Source of the DNA: an uncultured SAR86 cluster bacterium
GTDB lineage: Bacteria > Pseudomonadota > Gammaproteobacteria > Magnimaribacterales > Magnimaribacteraceae
NCBI GenBank assembly: GCA_938048695.1
Contig: CALIUO010000007.1
Location: forward strand, 111,556 to 175,555
Length of the DNA stretch: 64,000 nucleotides
Direction of reading: 5' to 3'
The translations under genes were made by a program, and so were the position numbers. The notes beneath the pieces were generated by a model, which worked only from the letters and a program-made list of their open reading frames with translations, was not told where the DNA came from and ran no database searches. Below are positions 18,619-27,515 of this stretch, in pieces (the stretch's first letter is position 1; each line of letters starts with the position of its first letter).

Positions 18619-19878
18619 TTATATTTCTAGTTTGTTTATCAATTCGTCAAAAGTAAGACTTTCCTGATTTGATTTAGTTCTCAAATCTTTAAAAGATATC
18701 TTTTTACTGTCCAACTCTTCTTCACCCAAAATCAAAGCTATTTTAGCACCAGATTTATCAGCCTTTTTAAATTGAGAGCTGGCACTCTCGAGACCTAAAT
18801 TTGTTTTTATACGTAGAGATGGGAATTTGTTTTTAAGCTTTTCAGAGTACATTATAGCTTCTTCAGCTGAGCTTTGAGAAAAGCATATGAAATAAATATC
18901 TAAGTTACTTTCTATATTGATCTTGTCTCGATCTTTTAAGAGCAAAATCAATCTCTCCAAACCTATTGAAAAACCGATGGCGGGACAAGATTTACCTCCA
19001 AGCTCTTGAACAAGATTATCGTATCTTCCACCTCCCAGGATTGTATCCTGAGAGCCTAATAAATCAGTTTTCCACTCGAATACTGTTTGATTGTAGTAAT
19101 CTAAACCTCTTACTAATTTTGGGTTAACTTCATACTCAATTCCATGTGTTTCAAGTATTTCAAGAAACTTCATATTAAATTTCTTTGAATCTTCATTTAT
19201 GAAGTCTTCTATCGAGGGAGCCTTATCAAGCAAATCTTGAACAGTTTTTGATTTAGAATCTAAGATCCTGAGAGGATTTTCTATTAATTTCCTTTGAGTA
19301 TCTTCATCTAATTCGTCTTTTTGATTTTTTAGAAATTTCACTAAAGCCTCTGAATAAGAAGTTCTTGTCTGTTCATCTCCAAGGTTATTTATTTCAAGTT
19401 TTACATTTTCTAAGAGCCCAAGTTCCTTCCAAATTCTTGCAGAAATTAAAATTAATTCAGCATCTATTTCAGGCGAATCAATTCCAAAAACTTCTGCGCT
19501 GAATTGATGAAATTGCCTAGACCTGCCTTTTTGAGGACGTTCATACCTAAACATAGGTCCGGAATACCAAAGTCTTGGTTTATCTGTCCTTACTAGATCA
19601 TTATCTATAGCAGCTCTTACACATCCAGCCGTTCCTTCAGGTCTTAAAGAAATGCTTTCACCTCCTTTATCTTGAAATGTATACATTTCCTTTGTAACTA
19701 TATCTGCAGCCTCGTTTGACCTTATGTATAGATCAGTTTTTTCTACAATTGGAAATCTTATTTCTTCATAACCATAAGATTCGACAACAGTTCTTAAAAC
19801 TCTCTCGACATAAGACCACTCTCTAGATTGTTGTGGGTCGATATCGTTCATGCCCCTTAAAGTTTGTATTTTAGACAT
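18619..19878 (-). CDS. hisS: histidyl-tRNA synthetase
   Basis: 419 residues, E. coli size (424). Class II motifs are visible: motif 2 around PMFRYERPQKGRSRQFHQF, the HisRS-specific VRGLDYYNQTVFEW, and motif 3 GGGRYDNLVQELGG followed by GFSIGLERL. A C-terminal anticodon-binding domain follows with SSQFKKADKSGAKIALILG. It charges tRNA-His. The start overlaps the ispG stop by one base, as part of a long co-directional block. Confidence 0.97.
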   Translation of the reverse strand: MSKIQTLRGMNDIDPQQSREWSYVERVLRTVVESYGYEEIRFPIVEKTDLYIRSNEAADIVTKEMYTFQDKGGESISLRPEGTAGCVRAAIDNDLVRTDKPRLWYSGPMFRYERPQKGRSRQFHQFSAEVFGIDSPEIDAELILISARIWKELGLLENVKLEINNLGDEQTRTSYSEALVKFLKNQKDELDEDTQRKLIENPLRILDSKSKTVQDLLDKAPSIEDFINEDSKKFNMKFLEILETHGIEYEVNPKLVRGLDYYNQTVFEWKTDLLGSQDTILGGGRYDNLVQELGGKSCPAIGFSIGLERLILLLKDRDKINIESNLDIYFICFSQSSAEEAIMYSEKLKNKFPSLRIKTNLGLESASSQFKKADKSGAKIALILGEEELDSKKISFKDLRTKSNQESLTFDELINKLEI

Positions 19879-21002
19879 TAGTTTTTGGCTATTAAATTTT
19901 CTTGGTCTTTAGCTTTTTCTTTTACCTTTTCTCTAATCAGTTTCTCAAGATGATCTGCTAACTCTTCGCTCTCAATCTTATGATCAGGTTTACCATCTAG
20001 ATATATGAGATTTTTTGGAGATCCACCAGTAACTCCTATATGGGTATGTTTGGATTCTCCAGGTCCATTAACGTAGCAACCAATTACTGCGACATCTATG
20101 TTTTCTTTAATGTCCTCCAGCCTTGATTCTAACTGGTTCATAGTTCCGATGACATCAAAGTTCATGCGTGAACAGCTAGGACATGCAATAAAATTAATAC
20201 CTCTGGAGCGAATCTTAAGGCTCCTAAGTATGTCCCAGCCAACTTTGACCTCATCGACTGGATCTGAAGCTAGCGAGATTCTTAATGTATCTCCGATACC
20301 GTCCATTAACAACGACCCAAGTCCCATAGCCGACTTTACAGTTCCAGATCTAAATCCACCCGCTTCAGTGATTCCAAGATGCAGAGGCTGATCTATAAGT
20401 TCTGAAATCTTTTTATAGCTTTCTACGGTTAACTGCACATCAGAGGCTTTAATGCTTAATTTAAAATCTTCAAAGTTGAGTCTTTTAAGTATATTTATAT
20501 GGTTTAAAGCAGACTCAACAAGCGCATCTGCATTAGGCTCTCCATATTTAATTTGCAATTTTCTTTCTAAAGACCCTGCATTTATTCCAACTCTAATTGG
20601 AGTACTTGTGTCTTTGGCTGCAGAGATGACTTCTCGTATTTTTTCTTCTTTTCCTATATTGCCCGGATTTATTCTTATACAGTCCGCACCCCCTTTAATT
20701 GCCTCCAAGGCCATCGTGTAATCGAAGTGAATATCAGCAACTAGAGGAACCGGCGATCTTGCTTTTATTAGCTTAAAAGAATCAGCTGCCTCTTGATCAG
20801 GAACTGAAACCCTTACGATATCTGCACCTGCTTCTGAGAGTTGTTTGATTTGATTAATAGTTGATTCAGAATCAGAAGTTAGAGTATTAGTCATGCTTTG
20901 AATAGAAATAGGAGAATCTCCCCCAACTGGCACATCACCAATGAGTATTTTTCTTGTCTTTTTTCTAATTATTTGGTGTTCTGAATTCACTACAATCCCC
21001 AT
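19878..21002 (-). CDS. ispG: (E)-4-hydroxy-3-methylbut-2-enyl-diphosphate synthase
   Basis: 374 residues. A TIM barrel starts with [17 protein letters not shown], and the C-terminal [4Fe-4S] domain supplies cysteines in FIACPSCSR and [11 protein letters not shown]. It makes HMBPP in the MEP isoprenoid pathway, whose ispD and ispF genes are at 53-54 kb. The ATG at 21002 lies 38 bp inside rodZ; a GTG at 20990 (second Val of VV) is an alternative and gives a more typical N-terminus. Confidence 0.96.
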   Translation of the reverse strand: MGIVVNSEHQIIRKKTRKILIGDVPVGGDSPISIQSMTNTLTSDSESTINQIKQLSEAGADIVRVSVPDQEAADSFKLIKARSPVPLVADIHFDYTMALEAIKGGADCIRINPGNIGKEEKIREVISAAKDTSTPIRVGINAGSLERKLQIKYGEPNADALVESALNHINILKRLNFEDFKLSIKASDVQLTVESYKKISELIDQPLHLGITEAGGFRSGTVKSAMGLGSLLMDGIGDTLRISLASDPVDEVKVGWDILRSLKIRSRGINFIACPSCSRMNFDVIGTMNQLESRLEDIKENIDVAVIGCYVNGPGESKHTHIGVTGGSPKNLIYLDGKPDHKIESEELADHLEKLIREKVKEKAKDQENLIAKN

Positions 21003-21828
21003 CAGGTAAGACGATACAACTCACATTATTTTTATTGGCATAATCTTCGAGACTTATCATTTTATCATTAAATGAAATTTCAATATTTTTAAAATTTCCT
21101 GCGATAATTTTTAGCCTTTTTTCATTAAAAATATGCTCTTCTCCTGACTTAGACAATACGTAGAGAAGTCTTTCATCTTCTGTGAAAACTTCTAACCAAC
21201 AATCATCATAAACTTTTATGGAAGTAATATTCTCTTCTGGAGCTAAAGAAAAATCTTTTTCAACTATCACTGAAGAAGCTTTTTCAGATAATTGCATGTC
21301 TACCTCTTTCGCAACGACTACTTTTTCTATGTCTGGATTGATAATTTGGTTTTGGGAATAATTTTGCTCAGTTAGTTGTTCATGGCTTTCTTCATGAACT
21401 AAATCTTGATCAATTTCTACAGCCTTTTTGTTTGATTTTTTTCCATCTTCATAAATAAAAATAAAATAAATAAAGGCTGAAATGAGAATGAAGAAAAGTC
21501 CTGCAAGATACTTATTTGCATTGGTATATCGTTCTTTGTTTATTGGATCTAGATATCCAATTTGAGACTTAATAACATTGTTTCTCTCAGACAAGTAATT
21601 TTCTATGATTTCGTCGGGATTCAAATCCAATTTCTTGGCATAAGCTCTTAGAAAGCCTTTTACATAGGCTTCTCCACCGGGAATTAGGTCAAATTTATTT
21701 TCTTCAAGAGCGATTAAATAAGACTCATCTATATTTAACTCAGATGAAAGCTTTTTGTAGCGTAGTCTTTTTTTCTTTCTTGCTGTAGATAAGGTCTTTC
21801 CTACAGAAGTTTCATTAAGATCAGACAC
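20965..21828 (-). CDS. rodZ: cytoskeletal protein RodZ
   Basis: 287 residues. An N-terminal helix-turn-helix of RodZ type ([14 protein letters not shown] to [17 protein letters not shown], ~9-73) is followed by a basic juxtamembrane stretch, one transmembrane helix (~108-126), an acidic, Glu- and Gln-rich linker, and a C-terminal periplasmic domain with [16 protein letters not shown], as in DUF4115. RodZ links MreB filaments to the cell wall elongation machinery. In E. coli rlmN and pilW sit between ndk and rodZ; both are missing here. Confidence 0.9.
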   Translation of the reverse strand: MSDLNETSVGKTLSTARKKKRLRYKKLSSELNIDESYLIALEENKFDLIPGGEAYVKGFLRAYAKKLDLNPDEIIENYLSERNNVIKSQIGYLDPINKERYTNANKYLAGLFFILISAFIYFIFIYEDGKKSNKKAVEIDQDLVHEESHEQLTEQNYSQNQIINPDIEKVVVAKEVDMQLSEKASSVIVEKDFSLAPEENITSIKVYDDCWLEVFTEDERLLYVLSKSGEEHIFNEKRLKIIAGNFKNIEISFNDKMISLEDYANKNNVSCIVLPDGDCSEFRTPNN

Positions 21829-21841
21829 GACTATATTTCAT

Positions 21842-22246
21842 TTAGCCGAAGAAATAGTTTATTTCTCTTTCCGCAGATTCAGGAGAATCAGAACCATGTA
21901 CTGCATTTGCATCAATTGAGTCAGCAAAATCAGCTCTTAAGGTTCCAGGTGCCGCCTCTTGAGGGTTAGTACTTCCCATAACTTCTCTATACTTAAGGAT
22001 TGCATTTTCTCCTTCAAGAATTTGGACTTGAATTGGTCCAGAAGTCATAAACTTAACTAAATCTTCAAAAAATGGCTTGCCTTTATGTTCTGCATAGAAG
22101 CCTTCAGCTTTTTGTTGATCTAAATGAAGACTTTGTTTATCAATGATTGATAGGCCAGAATCTTCTAGTCTTTTACAAATTTCATCTACATGCCCTTTAG
22201 CAACCGCATCTGGTTTAATTATTGAAAGAGTCTGTTCTAAAGCCAT
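21842..22246 (-). CDS. ndk: nucleoside diphosphate kinase
   Basis: 134 residues, slightly shorter than E. coli (143). [13 protein letters not shown] at the N-terminus and the phosphohistidine loop [16 protein letters not shown] near residues 114-129 are diagnostic. It exchanges gamma phosphates among NTPs and dNTPs. An AAGGGGAA ribosome site precedes the ATG and a -10 box lies 29 bp further up, so it may start a transcript reading into rodZ-ispG-hisS. Confidence 0.96.
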   Translation of the reverse strand: MALEQTLSIIKPDAVAKGHVDEICKRLEDSGLSIIDKQSLHLDQQKAEGFYAEHKGKPFFEDLVKFMTSGPIQVQILEGENAILKYREVMGSTNPQEAAPGTLRADFADSIDANAVHGSDSPESAEREINYFFG

Positions 22247-22274
22247 ATTATTCCCCTTAAATTAAAAAAAACGC

Positions 22275-22280
22275 ATTATA
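22275..22280 (-). promoter_or_regulatory. candidate -10 box for ndk
   Basis: TATAAT on the minus strand, 29 bp before the ndk ATG, in the 53-bp gap after iscX. The -35 region is poor, so this is only a suggestion. The gap has a run of eight A's on the plus strand but no clear stem, so a terminator for the isc operon is not supported. Confidence 0.35.
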
Positions 22281-22299
22281 CTTATAGATTGGATAATAG

Positions 22300-22497
22300 C
22301 TATTCTAGCTCTTCAATCCAAAGCATCTGTATAGCCTCCAAAATCTTTTCATTAGACTTTTCGTGACTGTCCTCAAAACCTTCAAGGTCCGTTACTAATT
22401 TTTTTAAATCCGTGAAAAGTATATAGGTTGGATCTATATCAGGATGTTTCTCTGCCAATTCTATAGCTATGTCATTTACATCTATCCAAAGCATCAA
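22300..22497 (-). CDS. iscX: Fe-S assembly protein IscX
   Basis: 65 residues, the family's normal size (66 in E. coli). It is acidic, with WIDVNDIAIELAEKHPDIDP near the start and the terminal region EAIQMLWIEEL. IscX binds IscS and iron and modulates cluster assembly. Its start overlaps the end of fdx by 4 bp, the usual last position in isc operons. Confidence 0.92.
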   Translation of the reverse strand: MMLWIDVNDIAIELAEKHPDIDPTYILFTDLKKLVTDLEGFEDSHEKSNEKILEAIQMLWIEELE

Positions 22498-22832
22498 TGA
22501 TTCTCCGAAACCATGTTTATAGTATATTTTGGAAGTTCAACTTCCAAATCTAAATCAGATATTTCAACTTGGCAGCTCAATCTAGATTCCGTTTCAAGAC
22601 CCCAAGCTTTATCTAACATATCTTCCTCTTCATCAGAGGCTTCTGATAAGCTTTCGAAACCGTTTCTAACAATCACATGGCAAGTTGTGCAAGCGCATGA
22701 AAGTTCGCATGCATGTTCAATCTTGATTTGGTTATCTAAGAGTGCTTCAGCTAGAATCTGGCCTGGTTTAGCTTCAATTTCTGCTCCATCAGGGCATAAC
22801 TCTTCATGAGGGAAGACTTTTATTTTTGTCAT
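22494..22832 (-). CDS. fdx: isc-type [2Fe-2S] ferredoxin
   Basis: 112 residues. Ligands follow the adrenodoxin-type pattern: CELSCACTTC gives three cysteines (C-x5-C-x2-C) and RLSCQ the fourth. It supplies electrons for cluster assembly on IscU. In E. coli hscB and hscA lie between iscA and fdx; here only 8 bp separate iscA and fdx, so both are missing from the operon. Confidence 0.94.
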   Translation of the reverse strand: MTKIKVFPHEELCPDGAEIEAKPGQILAEALLDNQIKIEHACELSCACTTCHVIVRNGFESLSEASDEEEDMLDKAWGLETESRLSCQVEISDLDLEVELPKYTINMVSENH

Positions 22833-22840
22833 TGGAAACC

Positions 22841-23203
22841 TTAGATATCAACTTCAAAGCTTTCACCGCATCCGCATATGGCTTTGACATTAGGATTTAA
22901 AAATTTAATTCCTTCATTTACACCTTCTACGAAGAAATCGACTTTAGTTCCCTTTAAAAATTTAAAGGAGTTTTCATCAATGAATACAGAAACTTCATCG
23001 AAAGTAAAAACCAAGTCCTTTTCTTCTTTTTTGTCTACGTAATCAATTTGATATGTGTAACCAGAACATCCTGATGACTCAGATACTGAAAGTCTTATTC
23101 CTTCAGAATCTTTTCCCATAAGACTTGCAGAAAAATGATTGATAGCCGCCTTAGATAGGCTAAATTCAGTTGGAGTGTAAAAGTTTACAGAAGTAGATGA
23201 CAT
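22841..23203 (-). CDS. iscA: A-type iron-sulfur carrier IscA
   Basis: 120 residues, longer at the N-terminus than E. coli IscA (107). The three conserved cysteines are present: one in ESSGCSGYTY and two in AICGCGESFEV. It receives clusters from IscU and delivers them to targets. Position between iscU and fdx supports IscA rather than ErpA. The added ~12 N-terminal residues may reflect a later real start, but no in-frame ATG is nearby until Met29. Confidence 0.93.
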   Translation of the reverse strand: MSSTSVNFYTPTEFSLSKAAINHFSASLMGKDSEGIRLSVSESSGCSGYTYQIDYVDKKEEKDLVFTFDEVSVFIDENSFKFLKGTKVDFFVEGVNEGIKFLNPNVKAICGCGESFEVDI

Positions 23204-23205
23204 AT

Positions 23206-23610
23206 TTAGATTTTAGACTCGTAATCCTCTATTGCTTTATGAATACTATCTTCTGCCAATACTGAGCAATGAATCTTAATTGGAGGTAAATCAAGAGCAT
23301 TAGCAATATCTTTGTTTTTAATTTCCCTTGCTTCTTCAAGAGTTTTTCCAATCAACATATCGACTAATTCACTAGAAGATGCAATAGCAGAACCACAACC
23401 ATATGTTTTAAACTTTACATCGCTAATGATGTGACTATTATTTTTAGGTTCACATTTAATCTGAAGCCTCATAACATCGCCACATGCTGGGGCTCCAACC
23501 ATGCCTGTTCCGATATCAGAATCAGACGGGTTCCATCTTCCAACGCTATTCTTTTCTGGTTCGTTAAGTGTATTTTCAAACTTCTCAACTACTTTTTTGC
23601 TGTATGCCAT
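23206..23610 (-). CDS. iscU: iron-sulfur cluster scaffold IscU
   Basis: 134 residues. Scaffold ligands are Cys43 with Asp45 (APACGDVM), Cys72 (YGCGSA) and Cys115 (KIHCSVLAED). The HscA-recognition motif LPPVK of E. coli IscU is kept as LPPIK at 108-112, although hscA is not in the operon. It assembles [2Fe-2S] clusters with sulfur from IscS. There is a few-residue insertion relative to E. coli after residue 15. Confidence 0.96.
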   Translation of the reverse strand: MAYSKKVVEKFENTLNEPEKNSVGRWNPSDSDIGTGMVGAPACGDVMRLQIKCEPKNNSHIISDVKFKTYGCGSAIASSSELVDMLIGKTLEEAREIKNKDIANALDLPPIKIHCSVLAEDSIHKAIEDYESKI

Positions 23611-23637
23611 ATTTATCCTCTAAATTTATTTTATGTC

Positions 23638-24852
23638 TTAACCTTCAGCCCATTCTATCGAATCTATATCAACTCCATCCTTATACATGTCCCACAAAGG
23701 GGAAAGAGTTCGGAGTTTTTCTACGGAGTCTCTAACTAGATTTATTGTGTATTCTACTTCTTCTTCAGTTGTAAACCTACCAATAGCAAATCTTATTGAA
23801 CTGTGGGCGAGCTCATCTTTGAGACCAAGTGCTCTTAAAACGTAAGAAGGTTCCAAGCTTGCAGAAGTACATGCAGAACCAGAAGAAACAGCTATATCTT
23901 TAAGTGCCATTATCAAGGACTCACCTTCAACATAGTTGAAACTTACGTTTAAGAAACCCGCTGCTCGATATAACTCATCTCCATTCAAGTAGACTTCCTC
24001 CATGTCTTTTATCGCATCCCAAAATTTATTCCTAAGCCTTTCTATCCTTTCGTTATCTTCTTCCATGTCTAACTTTGCAATCCTGAAAGCTTCACCCATT
24101 CCTACTATTTGGTGCGTTGCTAATGTACCTGATCTCATACCTCTTTCATGGCCCCCACCATGAATTTGGGCCTCAAGTCTTACCCTAGGCTTTCTTCTTG
24201 CGTACATAGCACCTATACCTTTTGGTCCGTATGTTTTGTGTGCTGAGAAAGACATTAGATCGACCTCCAGGTTGGACAAATCAATCGGTAACTTTCCAGT
24301 GCTTTGGGCAGCATCGACATGAAATATTACTCCAGCTTCTCTAGTGATTTTTCCAATGGCCTCAATGTCATTTACCACACCAATTTCATTGTTTATATGC
24401 ATGAGAGTGACTAAGATTGTTTTGTCAGTTATGTTTTCTTTAACAAGATCTGGGGAAATAATTCCGTTTGAATCAGGATCTAAGTATGTTACTTCAAACC
24501 CTTCTCTCTCCAGCTGTCTGCAGCTATCGAGAACAGCTTTGTGCTCTATTTTTGAAGTAATTATGTGATTACCTTTAGTTTTATAAAAAGTTGCAGCGCC
24601 TTTTATAGCTAGATTATCTGACTCAGTTGCTCCTGAGGTCCAAACTATTTCTCTTGGATCACAATTTACTAAATCAGCAACATGCTGTCTTGCTTCTTCC
24701 GTAGCTTCTTCAGCTTTCCATCCAAAGGTATGAGATCGAGAAGCTGGATTACCGAAGTTTCCGTCAATAGAGAGGCAATCTTGCATTTTCTTTACTACCC
24801 TAGGATCTGCAGGAGTAGTAGAGGCATAATCTAAATATATTGGTAATTTCAT
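23638..24852 (-). CDS. iscS: cysteine desulfurase IscS
   Basis: 404 residues, the same length as E. coli IscS. It has the PLP lysine in [14 protein letters not shown] (~residue 206), the mobile-loop cysteine in [15 protein letters not shown] (~328), and the typical start [19 protein letters not shown]. It moves sulfur from cysteine to IscU, TusA and other acceptors. It starts 3 bp after the iscR stop. Confidence 0.97.
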   Translation of the reverse strand: MKLPIYLDYASTTPADPRVVKKMQDCLSIDGNFGNPASRSHTFGWKAEEATEEARQHVADLVNCDPREIVWTSGATESDNLAIKGAATFYKTKGNHIITSKIEHKAVLDSCRQLEREGFEVTYLDPDSNGIISPDLVKENITDKTILVTLMHINNEIGVVNDIEAIGKITREAGVIFHVDAAQSTGKLPIDLSNLEVDLMSFSAHKTYGPKGIGAMYARRKPRVRLEAQIHGGGHERGMRSGTLATHQIVGMGEAFRIAKLDMEEDNERIERLRNKFWDAIKDMEEVYLNGDELYRAAGFLNVSFNYVEGESLIMALKDIAVSSGSACTSASLEPSYVLRALGLKDELAHSSIRFAIGRFTTEEEVEYTINLVRDSVEKLRTLSPLWDMYKDGVDIDSIEWAEG

Positions 24853-24855
24853 ATT

Positions 24856-25308
24856 TTATCCTGTTGCTATATGAACTTTGTCTTTTAATTGAACACTACC
24901 TCTCCTATTTGAAATGACATCGTCTAAAGATCTTGTCATTAAAAATTCATTTACATTATCGTTAAAATCCATCCAGAAATTGTGAGCGATGCATTTAGAG
25001 CCGCCATTACAAATGCCTTCACCTGAGCATTGTGTAGCATCCATATTTTTTTCTACCGCACTAATAATTTCTCCAATCATTATCTGGTCTCTCGGTCTAG
25101 AAAGCTTAAAACCCCCTTTGGGACCTCTTGCAGCAGAGAGTATTTCCGCTTTGCGAAGAAAACTAAATATTTGCTCCAAATAAGGTGCAGGTATAGATTG
25201 ACGTTCAGCTACTTCAGCAATTTTTGAATAACGGATATCAGCCTGCTCCTGAACGGCTAAGTCCAGAACAGCAGTAACAGCATATTTTCCTTTCGTGGTT
25301 AGATTCAC
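24856..25308 (-). CDS. iscR: Rrf2-family Fe-S regulator IscR
   Basis: 150 residues. A winged helix (MNLTTKGKYAVTAVLDLA) with dimerisation helix is followed by three cluster cysteines in CSGEGICNGGSKCIAHNFW, the same spacing as E. coli Cys92/98/104, with the downstream His. Holo-IscR represses the isc operon. A good type-1-like IscR site lies 12-40 bp upstream of the start, consistent with autorepression. Confidence 0.95.
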   Translation of the reverse strand: MNLTTKGKYAVTAVLDLAVQEQADIRYSKIAEVAERQSIPAPYLEQIFSFLRKAEILSAARGPKGGFKLSRPRDQIMIGEIISAVEKNMDATQCSGEGICNGGSKCIAHNFWMDFNDNVNEFLMTRSLDDVISNRRGSVQLKDKVHIATG

Positions 25309-25320
25309 AGCGGTAATTGT

Positions 25321-25349
25321 ATATTCCTGACGGATTTAGTCAAGAATAT
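25321..25349. promoter_or_regulatory. IscR type-1-like operator in the iscR/oxidoreductase intergenic region
   Basis: Read on the minus strand, the site centres on TTGACTAAATCCGTCAGG and fits the known IscR type-1 pattern closely: CTTGACT, then RWWWY as AAATC, then GTCAGG. It differs mainly at one inner base and the outer AT flanks. TTGACT also makes a -35 with ACAATT 17 bp on, so holo-IscR would block the iscR promoter. It is 148 bp upstream of the divergent flavoprotein-kor genes and could affect them too. Confidence 0.7.
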
Positions 25350-25372
25350 ATTGCATAGAACTAATAATTTGT

Positions 25373-25384
25373 GGTACATGTACC
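25373..25384. promoter_or_regulatory. palindromic operator candidate upstream of the flavoprotein-kor operon
   Basis: GGTACATGTACC is a perfect 12-bp palindrome. A plus-strand -10 candidate, TATAAA at 25398-25403, follows, which would place the palindrome over the -35 region. A related half-site ATGTACC occurs near 25454-25460. This looks like a transcription factor site, but the factor is unknown. Confidence 0.4.
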
Positions 25385-25496
25385 TTATTTTATGGGCTAT
25401 AAAATATTTATATTTTTAAATAATTAAAAAATACTGGTAATAATGGAAATAATATGTACCATATTAAAAAACTAATTTGGGAACAATTATTAATCT

Positions 25497-27515
25497 ATGA
25501 GTAACATGGACACTAGGTACCTTTTTAAAAGGTACAACACATGGTGGGTAAAAGTTGCTGTACCTAAAACTCTGCGCAGTGAACTAGGCTACGATCTAAG
25601 ACAGTCTCTCAAGACACATGATTTAGATAAGGCTCAAGAGTTAAGATGGCAAGTAGTAGACCAGCTTAAAGCAAAAATAAATCAAACAAAAGGAATTGCA
25701 GCAGAAGGTACATTAGAAGTTGACTCGTCTGTTGTTAACTATGTACCTGCAACGGATACTACAAATCCTCAGTACTATCACAAGGTAGTTGAGTGTCAAC
25801 ATGCGTGCCCTGCTCACACTCCTGTACCTGAATATATAAGACAGATATCTCAAGGTAATTACAACGAAGCATATATGCTTAATTGGGAATCAAATGTATT
25901 TCCAGGAATCTTAGGACGTACATGTGATAGGCCTTGCGAACCTGCATGCAGAAGAACAAGAACTCATGAAAAAGCTGTCGCTATATGCAGACTGAAAAGA
26001 GTTACATATGACCACAAGGATGATATTGCACCTTTGATTCCCCTTCCAGAAGAAAGCAATGGCAAAAAAGTTGGTTTGATTGGAGGTGGCCCTGCTTCGC
26101 TTACAGTGGCAAGAGATTTAGTCCTGATGGGATATGAATGTACGCTTTTTGAAAGAGACCCGCAAGCTGGTGGGCTGATGAGAACAAACATACCTTCTTT
26201 TAGATTACCTGAACAAGTTTTAGACGAAGAAGTTAATCAAGTCTTAGATTTGGGAATAAAGACTGAATTTAATTCTGAGATAACAAGTATGAAAAAACTA
26301 CTTGAAAAGGATTTTGATGCAATTTTTGTCGGAACAGGGGCGCCTAAGGGAAGAGACATAAATATCGAAGGAAGAGAAGAAGCTAATGATAATGTTCATA
26401 TAGGTATAGATTGGCTCACAAGCATAGCTTTTGAACACACAAAATCAGTAGGCAAGAAAGTAATAGTTCTTGGGGGTGGTAATACTGCCATGGATTGTTG
26501 TAGAACTGCAATTCGACTTGGAGCTGAAGAAGTAAAAGTGACCGTAAGAAGTCCCTTTGATCAAATGAAAGCCTCAGAATGGGAAATAGAAGATGCTATG
26601 GGAGAAGGAATACCGATCCATGACAATCATGTACCCAAACGCTTCATAGTGAAAGACGGCAAACTTGTGGGAATGGAATTTGAAAAGGTAGAAGCTGTTT
26701 TTGATGAAAATGGTAAAAGAAAATTGGTACCTACTGATGAAGATCCTGTAATTTTTGAATGTGATGATGTTTTAGTTGCTATTGGGCAAGACAATGCTTT
26801 TGAATGGATAGAGCGTGACATAGGAATCGAATTTGGTGAGTGGGATATGCCTATAGTCGATAAGGTGACTTTCCAATCCTCAAACGAGAAAGTATTTTTT
26901 GGTGGCGATGCTGCCTGGGGTCCTGAAAATATAATTTGGGCTGCAGCTCATGGACACCAAGCAGCTATTTCAATAGATAAATTTTGTAAGGATTTTGACT
27001 TATACCAAAGACCTGAACCTACAACAACGTTAATAAGCCAAAAGATGGGTGTGCATGAATGGTCTTATGACAATGACATATCGCAAGCTAAAAGATACTT
27101 AGTACCACACGCAGATAAGAGAGATGCTCTAAAGGATCTAAAAATGGAGGTAGAGCTTGGTTTTGACGAAATAACAGCATTAGAAGAAGCTCAACGTTGC
27201 TTGAATTGTGATGTGCAAACTGTTTTTTCTGAAGATTTATGTATCGAATGTGATGCTTGTGTAGATATTTGTCCGACTGACTGTATAAGCTTTGTTCATA
27301 ATGATTCAGAAGAAAATTTAAGAAACAAATTAAGAATACCTGCCATCAACTTAAATCAACAAATTCTTGTTTCTGAGCAACTAGAGCAAACAGCCAGAGT
27401 AATGGTAAAAGACGAAGATGTCTGCCTTCATTGTGGATTGTGTGCTGAGAGATGTCCTACTGGTGCATGGGATATGCAAAATTTCTTATATCAAGAAGCT
27501 AAGGTTTATTCATGA
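25497..27515 (+). CDS. GltD-like flavoprotein/ferredoxin with integrase-arm-like N-terminus; probable electron partner of KorAB
   Basis: 672 residues in three parts. Residues ~6-62 (YLFKRYNTWWVKVAVPKTLR, then LRQSLKTHDLDKAQ) resemble the small N-terminal domain of tyrosine recombinases (DUF6538 type), which is out of place in an oxidoreductase. Residues ~95-500 match the glutamate synthase small subunit/dihydropyrimidine dehydrogenase module: cysteines 100, 104, 143, 147 and 151 for Fe-S, an FAD motif GLIGGGPASL (~193) and a second nucleotide motif VLGGGNTAMDCC (~324). The C-terminus has ferredoxin motifs at Cys582/585/588/592 and Cys643/646/649/653. It probably shuttles electrons between ferredoxin-like clusters and NAD(P)(H). 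The ATG at 25497 is followed by another at 25506. It overlaps korA by 4 bp. Substrate specificity is inferred from context. Confidence 0.85.
   Translation: MSNMDTRYLFKRYNTWWVKVAVPKTLRSELGYDLRQSLKTHDLDKAQELRWQVVDQLKAKINQTKGIAAEGTLEVDSSVVNYVPATDTTNPQYYHKVVECQHACPAHTPVPEYIRQISQGNYNEAYMLNWESNVFPGILGRTCDRPCEPACRRTRTHEKAVAICRLKRVTYDHKDDIAPLIPLPEESNGKKVGLIGGGPASLTVARDLVLMGYECTLFERDPQAGGLMRTNIPSFRLPEQVLDEEVNQVLDLGIKTEFNSEITSMKKLLEKDFDAIFVGTGAPKGRDINIEGREEANDNVHIGIDWLTSIAFEHTKSVGKKVIVLGGGNTAMDCCRTAIRLGAEEVKVTVRSPFDQMKASEWEIEDAMGEGIPIHDNHVPKRFIVKDGKLVGMEFEKVEAVFDENGKRKLVPTDEDPVIFECDDVLVAIGQDNAFEWIERDIGIEFGEWDMPIVDKVTFQSSNEKVFFGGDAAWGPENIIWAAAHGHQAAISIDKFCKDFDLYQRPEPTTTLISQKMGVHEWSYDNDISQAKRYLVPHADKRDALKDLKMEVELGFDEITALEEAQRCLNCDVQTVFSEDLCIECDACVDICPTDCISFVHNDSEENLRNKLRIPAINLNQQILVSEQLEQTARVMVKDEDVCLHCGLCAERCPTGAWDMQNFLYQEAKVYS
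25517..25535. repeat. inverted repeat at the start of the flavoprotein gene
   Basis: GTACCTTTT and AAAAGGTAC flank one central T, a 19-nt near-perfect inverted repeat within codons 7-13. It shares the GTACC/GGTAC core with the palindrome at 25373. It could be a second operator or an mRNA hairpin near the start codon. It may also be chance, since it encodes conserved-looking residues (RYLFKRY). Confidence 0.35.

Noticed and set aside
25497-25680. Integrase gene or mobile element at the start of the flavoprotein gene
   Set aside because: No catalytic recombinase residues, att repeats, tRNA target or cargo are nearby; only a ~57-residue arm-like domain is present in frame with the oxidoreductase.
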